A stretch of 35,579 nucleotides of DNA from an uncultured Verrucomicrobiota bacterium (lineage in GTDB: Bacteria > Verrucomicrobiota > Verrucomicrobiia > Chthoniobacterales > SZAS-18), in NCBI GenBank assembly GCA_937859745.1, contig CALMAQ010000133.1:1-35579 (forward strand), read 5' to 3'. The notes under the pieces were generated by a model. The model was not told the DNA's origin, ran no database searches, and saw nothing but the letters and a program-made list of their open reading frames with translations. A program made the translations under genes and the position numbers. Below, piece after piece: positions 30,996-35,579 of the stretch; position 1 is the first letter of the stretch; each line of letters begins with the position of its first letter.

Positions 30996-31320
30996 AGCTG
31001 CCTGTAGAAGAGGTTGAGTTGCCCGCCCTCAATGAGCGCGTGTCGGAGGCTATCTGCTTGGAACATCACCATTCCATCTTGCAATTTGCGATGGCGTTTG
31101 TGGGGTTCAGATAGACCTCGGAGCAGATCGGGCACGTTGCCGCAAGATGGCCGTGGCTCTCGCTGGCTCGGGCGGTAGGTTGGGAGCATCAAAAGCGCGG
31201 CAAAGAATTGGTCCTTGCTCCTTCCTTGCCGCTTCATCGCACAACGGGCAGAGTATCCCAAGGGGATCGAAGTTCCACCCCAATCCTCCAACCCGATGAT
31301 GAACCTAAAAAAACACAACC
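30996..31320. other. gap without a recognisable gene
   Basis: No frame on either strand shows a known motif. A minus-strand frame of 126 residues (30971-31351) is open, but its codon choice and composition (Cys, Arg, Ser) look random. The stretch may be decayed sequence left from the rearrangement beside the transposon. Confidence 0.4.
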
Positions 31321-31560
31321 ATGAGCAAATCCGAAAATGACACCGCGACACAATGGGCTACCGAGTGGCTTTCCGCCGTAGCTGACGGATCGAACACCAT
31401 GAGCCAGCGCAAGCTGTCCTCCATCCAAGAGCGCGGCGGTGGACTCGAGGCGGTCAAAGCCATCGCACAACGGAAAGGCGTTCACCTGCTCATCCTCGAA
31501 GATGACAGAGGCAACGAGTTGATTGCGGCGAGCACCAAGCCATTCATGGTTGTTTGTTGA
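31321..31560 (+). CDS. small protein of unknown function
   Basis: This 79-residue protein (MSKSENDTATQWATEWLSAV) is predicted helical for the first 50 residues, with a strand-like end (KGVHLLILEDDRGNELIAA). Its composition is natural for a soluble protein and it contains no transmembrane segment. It lies 51 bp before the histidine kinase gene on the same strand, so co-transcription is possible. The family is not recognised. Confidence 0.5.
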   Translation: MSKSENDTATQWATEWLSAVADGSNTMSQRKLSSIQERGGGLEAVKAIAQRKGVHLLILEDDRGNELIAASTKPFMVVC

Positions 31561-31611
31561 AGTTTCCTCTTTGTGCGACCGAAACTTCACGCGGCATAGA
31601 CGGTTTGCCCG

Positions 31612-33810
31612 ATGAAAACGCGGCGATCAGAAGGTGAAAGCCGCGTCACCCTGCCCCCGAGGAAATCTGGGCCTATGAGAGCGTTGCGCCCCTCAAATTC
31701 TTGCAAAAGCCGGGGCGACCGTGTTTCGCTGTCGGGCGTGGCAACTTCCGCGCTCACCCCATCTCGCCTGCATTGGCTCGCGCGGATGCCCTTCCGCCGC
31801 AAACTCGCGCTGATCGTCGGCGTCCCAAGCTTGGTGGCGCTGCTGGGCAGCCTGCTGGCGCTGAGCCGGGTGGTCATGAGCTACGACCGCGCGCGCGTGC
31901 TGGAGGAAGCCAACGCTGCGAGCAGCTATTTGATCCAGGCTGCCGCCATCCAGGCCAAGGAACGCGGGTTCACCTCCGCCGCGCTGGCCGACCCCCACGC
32001 CACCGCCGCGCGGCGCATGGTCGAGGAGATGCGGTTGGAGGGAGATCGCCGCTTGGATGCCGCCTTGGGCCAAGCGCAGGGGGCGCTGCGCGGCAATAAG
32101 GTGCTTTCCGCCGCATACGATACCTTGCGGGATACCCTTCGGCAACGTGACCTCAGTCGCGCCGAGGTAGATACCGCCCTCGCGCGCGGACAGCGCGCGG
32201 ACGAAGAATTGGTGCAAGCATGGTTCGATGCGCAAACCCGTCTGATCGGGGCAGAACGCGCGTTCGGCAGCACTCTTTTCCTCGCCCAGAACCCCTATGA
32301 ACTGGTGATCCAGTACAATGGCTCCATCAAAGCCAACGTGTTTGAGGCCAGCGAATTCGCCGGACGCGAACGTGCCCGGATTGGTCGCTTTATCGCCAGC
32401 GGCCGACCGATCTCAGCCGAGGGGCTGGACGAGCTACAACGCTGGCGTGGCGTGGTGGAGGAGAACCTGGCTGCCATCGCCCAACTACGTGCGAACCCCG
32501 CCATGTCTGCCCCGGTGCTCCAGAGCATCGACAACATGGAGACCGTTTTCCTTGGCGACTACCAGAAGGCGCGCACGGCGATCTATCTGGCTTCGGCCCA
32601 CCGGGAACCCTATCCACTGACGACCGATGAGTGGATCGCCCTCTCCACCAAAAGTATCGACAGCATCCTCGCCGTCTCCGAGCGCATCGGCGACGAGGCG
32701 GCCCGTATCTCCCGTGCGCAGGCCGCTTTCAGCCTCGCCAACGTGTTGCTGATCCTCGGGATGATGGGAATGCTCGGGTTGGCCATCGTGGCATCCGTGT
32801 TCGTGGCCCGTCATCTGACGCGGCGGTTGCGGGAACTACGCGCCGCCGCAGAACGAGTTTCGCAAGGCGATTACTCGCAGCCGGTCAGCGAGGCGGACAG
32901 AAAAGACGTTTCCGGGGATGAATTCGCGGAACTGGCCGGAGTGTTCAACACGATGCAGGACCAGGTGGAGCAGAAAGTCGAGGAGCGTACGCGCGAACTC
33001 TCGGCCGCCAACGAGCGATTGGTGGTGCTCAACGCGGAAAAAGACACTTTTCTAGGGATTTGCAGTCACGACCTCAAGAATCCGCTCAGCGGCATCATCG
33101 GTCTGGCGGGCCTGCTCGAAACCGATGCGGAGGACGCCGCTCAGGTGCGTGAACACGCGGCGGACATTCTCAATTCTTCCGAGTTCATGTTTGAACTGGT
33201 GGGTAATCTGCTTGACCTCGGGGCCATCGAACAGGGCCGACTCAACTTGCACCCTGCCCGGATCGACCTCGGCGCGACCATCGACCGGGCGTTGGAATCT
33301 TACCGGCGGCGCGCGGCGGACAAGCAAATCCGGCTGGTATGGTCGGCTCCGCCGCCGACCGCTATCGTGGCAGCGGATGCCAAGGCAGTAGTGCAGGTGG
33401 CGGACAACCTCATTTCCAACGCCGTGAAGTTTACTCCTCTTGGTGGGACGGTCGAAGTCAGCGTCGGAGACGGGGCACTGTCCTCTGGCATGGTGCGCTT
33501 GATCGTGCGCGATACCGGCCCCGGCTTGTCGGCGGCGGACCAAACTCATTTGTTTGAAAAGTACGTCCGGCTTTCGGCACGGGCGACCGCCGGAGAACAT
33601 TCTACCGGCCTGGGGCTATCCATCGTGAAAAAGTTGGTAGAGGCAATGGGTGGCACGGTGTCTTGCGAGAGCACGCTAGGTCGTGGCAGCACGTTCACCG
33701 TGGAACTCCCGGCGGGCGACCTGCCAGGCAATTCTCCAAGTCCTAAAGCGACCGGTGCCCAAATGGCAGAAGGCACGCGAAACCCGGCGCAAGAAGACAG
33801 GCCATCATGA
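31612..33810 (+). CDS. membrane histidine kinase with NIT-type sensor domain
   Basis: This protein of up to 732 residues has a membrane helix at about 64-84 and an all-helical periplasmic region of about 280 residues with QAKERGFTSAALADP, the helix-start pattern of NIT (nitrate/nitrite-sensing) domains. A second membrane helix (about 376-400), HAMP (about 400-450) and a coiled linker (VEQKVEERTRELSAANERL) follow. The HisKA domain has the H-box SHDLKNPLSG (His486), and the HATPase has the N-box NLISNAVKF (about 597), DTGPGL and GLGLSIVKKL. All catalytic boxes are intact. The ATG at 31612 is the furthest start; in-frame ATGs at 31675 and 31786 also precede the first helix. There is no response regulator in the window. 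Nitrate as ligand is a family inference only. Confidence 0.88.
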   Translation: MKTRRSEGESRVTLPPRKSGPMRALRPSNSCKSRGDRVSLSGVATSALTPSRLHWLARMPFRRKLALIVGVPSLVALLGSLLALSRVVMSYDRARVLEEANAASSYLIQAAAIQAKERGFTSAALADPHATAARRMVEEMRLEGDRRLDAALGQAQGALRGNKVLSAAYDTLRDTLRQRDLSRAEVDTALARGQRADEELVQAWFDAQTRLIGAERAFGSTLFLAQNPYELVIQYNGSIKANVFEASEFAGRERARIGRFIASGRPISAEGLDELQRWRGVVEENLAAIAQLRANPAMSAPVLQSIDNMETVFLGDYQKARTAIYLASAHREPYPLTTDEWIALSTKSIDSILAVSERIGDEAARISRAQAAFSLANVLLILGMMGMLGLAIVASVFVARHLTRRLRELRAAAERVSQGDYSQPVSEADRKDVSGDEFAELAGVFNTMQDQVEQKVEERTRELSAANERLVVLNAEKDTFLGICSHDLKNPLSGIIGLAGLLETDAEDAAQVREHAADILNSSEFMFELVGNLLDLGAIEQGRLNLHPARIDLGATIDRALESYRRRAADKQIRLVWSAPPPTAIVAADAKAVVQVADNLISNAVKFTPLGGTVEVSVGDGALSSGMVRLIVRDTGPGLSAADQTHLFEKYVRLSARATAGEHSTGLGLSIVKKLVEAMGGTVSCESTLGRGSTFTVELPAGDLPGNSPSPKATGAQMAEGTRNPAQEDRPS

Positions 33811-34125
33811 GGAACGCAAACGCGACGGCCACCCACGGCGGCCCGGCGCGAGGACGAGAGCAGCAAACGCAGTGGGCGTTGGTCCAAGAAAGCCAGGGGA
33901 CCGAGGATGGCCGCGTGATCTGCTGCTATTCCCAGGAGCAGATAGTAATACCTCGTCATGTAATGTAAGTGCCTTGGTGAAAATGGTTCGTTGATCGTAG
34001 GGTTTCATTGCACCAGAACCATCTGACGAAGGATTACTAAGCGTGGCGGCAAGGGGCAGTGGGGTCCTTTCCCCCGCCTCAAGGGCGCGGGAGTTGCTTC
34101 TTGTGGAGTAGGCTCCCTTCTCTTG
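33811..34125. other. gap between two sensor genes
   Basis: I see no gene in it. A minus-strand frame (33546-33959) overlaps the kinase end but has no recognisable features. The region near 33950-34020 is AT-richer and probably holds the promoter of the following sensor gene. Confidence 0.4.
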
Positions 34126-35579
34126 ATGCAAGCCCCCCTCCCCCTCGACGAACCTACCAGACTCGCCGCGCTCCGGGACTTCCATATCGTCGATACGGAG
34201 CCCGAGATGGCTTTTGACCGGATCGTCAACCTGGCTTGCCGGGTCTTACGCGTGCCCATGGCGGCGGTGTCCCTGGTGAAATGCGACCGCCAATGGTTCA
34301 AGGCTTCGGTAGGCATGGCCTCCGGCGAAGCACCCAGAGTTGTCTTGTTCTGTGCGCACGCCATCCTGGCGGACGACGTGTTCGTGGTGGCGGACGCGAC
34401 GGCAGACCCTCGCTTCGTGGACAATCCCCTCGTGGTGACGGGTGATCGCCTCCGGTTCTACGCGGGTGCTGCCCTCCGAACTCCAGCGGGCCAAGCACTG
34501 GGGGCACTCTGCGTGGCCGACCACCGACCCCGGCGGTTCGGCAAACGCCAGCGCGAGACCTTGAGGGACCTCGCGGCCATGGTGGTCGCCGCGATGACGT
34601 CGCGCGTGCAAAACGAAACGCTCAGGGACTTGCACGCTTCTATCGCCAAGCGGGTGACCGAAGCCACCGAGGACCTCACCCGGACGAACCAGGAGCTTTC
34701 CGCCGTTATCCGGCAGCGCGATCTGGCCGACGAGGAGTCACTGCACAACGAACGGCGTTTTCAGCAGATCTTCGACGAGATGAGCGACGCCGCTTTTCTG
34801 CACGATGCCTGGGGCCGCCTCGTCGACGTGAACTCCCCGGCCTGCACAATGCTCGGCCACACCCGTGAGCACCTGCTCACCATGAACGTCGGCTCGTTCA
34901 TCGCCGACGGGGTGCCGGAGGAATTGCACCGGGTGTGGCGGGAGATCCCGCCCGGCGAGGCATGGACCGTCGAAGCGCGGCATCGGCGCAAGGATGGCAG
35001 CATTTTCCCTGCCGAAGTACGTCTCTGCGCGCTGGAGACCTCCGAGGGCCGCCGCATCCTTGGTCTGGCGCGCGACACAACCGAGCGGACCCGGCATCAC
35101 GAGTTGCTGGCCAACCGCGCCCGGCAGCAACAGGTCATCTCGCACCTGGGCCTGAAAGCTCTGCGCGACACCGCTTCCCAAGGGGAGGACGGACTCAACA
35201 CCCTTCTGGCCGAGGCGATCAACCTCGTGTGCCAGACTCTGGAAACAGACATCGGCAACGTGGTGGAATGCATGGCCGAACCGGGACGTTATCGCTGGCG
35301 CGCGACCTACGGCTGGCAGCCGAGCGCGCTCGGAGCCGTCGTCGATTTGGGTGACGACGTTGATTCCATGGCGCATTACACGCTGGCCAATGCTCCCGTG
35401 GTCACCAACGATCTGCACGAGGAGAGTCGTTTCGAGGCACCCGCTTCGATGTTGCAGTTGGGCGTGAGGAGCAGGGTGGCCACCGTTATCTACACCGAAG
35501 GCAAGCTGCCCTTCGGGATAATAAGCGCGTACAGCCGTAGCCACCACAACATAACGGCGGACGAGGTCACCTTGCTGCA
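34126..35579 (+). CDS. GAF-PAS-GAF sensor protein, probably a hybrid kinase (3' end outside window)
   Basis: From the ATG at 34126, 484 codons run without a stop to the window end. Residues of about 20-165 form a GAF domain (FDRIVNLACRVLRVPMAAVS, AHAILADDVFVVADAT, GALCVADHRPR). A coiled segment (KRVTEATEDLTRTNQEL) leads to a PAS domain (about 207-325: FQQIFDEMSDAAFLHDAWGR, EARHRRKDGS, GLARDTTERTRHHELL). A second GAF starts at about 345 (LLAEAINLVCQTLETDIGNV). No membrane helix is visible, so it senses in the cytoplasm. Such arrangements usually end in a histidine kinase or a GGDEF domain, which is not in view. It follows the NIT kinase on the same strand. Confidence 0.85.
   Translation, partial: MQAPLPLDEPTRLAALRDFHIVDTEPEMAFDRIVNLACRVLRVPMAAVSLVKCDRQWFKASVGMASGEAPRVVLFCAHAILADDVFVVADATADPRFVDNPLVVTGDRLRFYAGAALRTPAGQALGALCVADHRPRRFGKRQRETLRDLAAMVVAAMTSRVQNETLRDLHASIAKRVTEATEDLTRTNQELSAVIRQRDLADEESLHNERRFQQIFDEMSDAAFLHDAWGRLVDVNSPACTMLGHTREHLLTMNVGSFIADGVPEELHRVWREIPPGEAWTVEARHRRKDGSIFPAEVRLCALETSEGRRILGLARDTTERTRHHELLANRARQQQVISHLGLKALRDTASQGEDGLNTLLAEAINLVCQTLETDIGNVVECMAEPGRYRWRATYGWQPSALGAVVDLGDDVDSMAHYTLANAPVVTNDLHEESRFEAPASMLQLGVRSRVATVIYTEGKLPFGIISAYSRSHHNITADEVTLL

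Noticed and set aside
30971-31351. Minus-strand frame of 126 codons containing QLNLF
   Set aside because: The clamp-like pentapeptide sits in a frame with random composition and no start context. I did not count it as a gene.
1-35579. tRNA, rRNA or CRISPR array
   Set aside because: No cloverleaf with CCA-type end, no rRNA sequence and no regularly spaced identical repeats were seen while reading both strands. A tRNA scan would be needed to exclude tRNA genes firmly.

Overview
The window is GC-rich and densely coded, and most starts lack a clear Shine-Dalgarno sequence. A conjugation (Trb-type type IV secretion) module, plasmid/phage-type accessory genes, a toxin-antitoxin pair, a very large methylase-helicase and a Tn3-family element together point to an integrated conjugative element, a large plasmid or an accessory island of a Gram-negative bacterium. 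The gene mixture and weak Shine-Dalgarno use would fit a Verrucomicrobiota (Opitutus-like) genome, but that is an impression. Nothing in the window fixes the taxon.

Layout. (1) 1-4702, plus strand: the end of a trb-type operon. It holds a proline/alanine-rich tail (probably TrbL), TrbF/VirB8, TrbG/VirB9, TrbI/VirB10, a TrbH-like lipoprotein and two small unknown genes. (2) 4703-11640: plasmid-style accessory genes. These are a frameshifted DUF72 gene, a small probable DNA-binding protein facing a DUF932 gene across a 14-bp perfect palindrome, a phage/plasmid recombination-type protein, a six-helix membrane protein, a Fic AMP-transferase with a divergently encoded antitoxin carrying the SxxxEG inhibitory motif, and an XRE regulator. 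(3) 11777-18703: a class D beta-lactamase, two small unknown genes, and a 5.2-kb minus-strand DarB-like methylase-helicase. The 5' part of that gene overlaps a small gene in another frame. (4) 19010-24801, minus strand: an XRE regulator, a histidine-kinase fragment, and a molybdenum hydroxylase operon (XdhC chaperone, [2Fe-2S], FAD/[4Fe-4S] and Mo subunits) of the PaoABC/YagTSR type. (5) 25013-27130, minus strand: a DJ-1/Hsp31-like glyoxalase gene, a NemR-like TetR regulator and the 3' half of an SDR gene. (6) 27131-30306: a 3176-bp Tn3-family element carrying only a frameshifted tnpA. (7) 30309-35579: a broken photolyase-family gene, a small unknown gene, a NIT-type histidine kinase and the start of a GAF-PAS-GAF sensor that runs off the window.

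How the parts may fit together. Regions 1-3 look like the transfer, maintenance and anti-restriction part of a mobile element. Regions 4-5 look like aldehyde/electrophile metabolism: an aldehyde oxidase plus a glyoxalase-like enzyme under an electrophile-sensing repressor, with a well-formed promoter/operator in front of the glyoxalase gene. Regions 6-7 show transposon-associated rearrangement, because the two flanks of the element belong to two different genes and there is no target duplication.

The observations most worth following are: a repeat of about 110 bp with conserved hairpins, present upstream of both the DUF72 gene and the methylase-helicase; the overlapping small gene inside the methylase-helicase 5' region; and the divergent Fic toxin-antitoxin pair.
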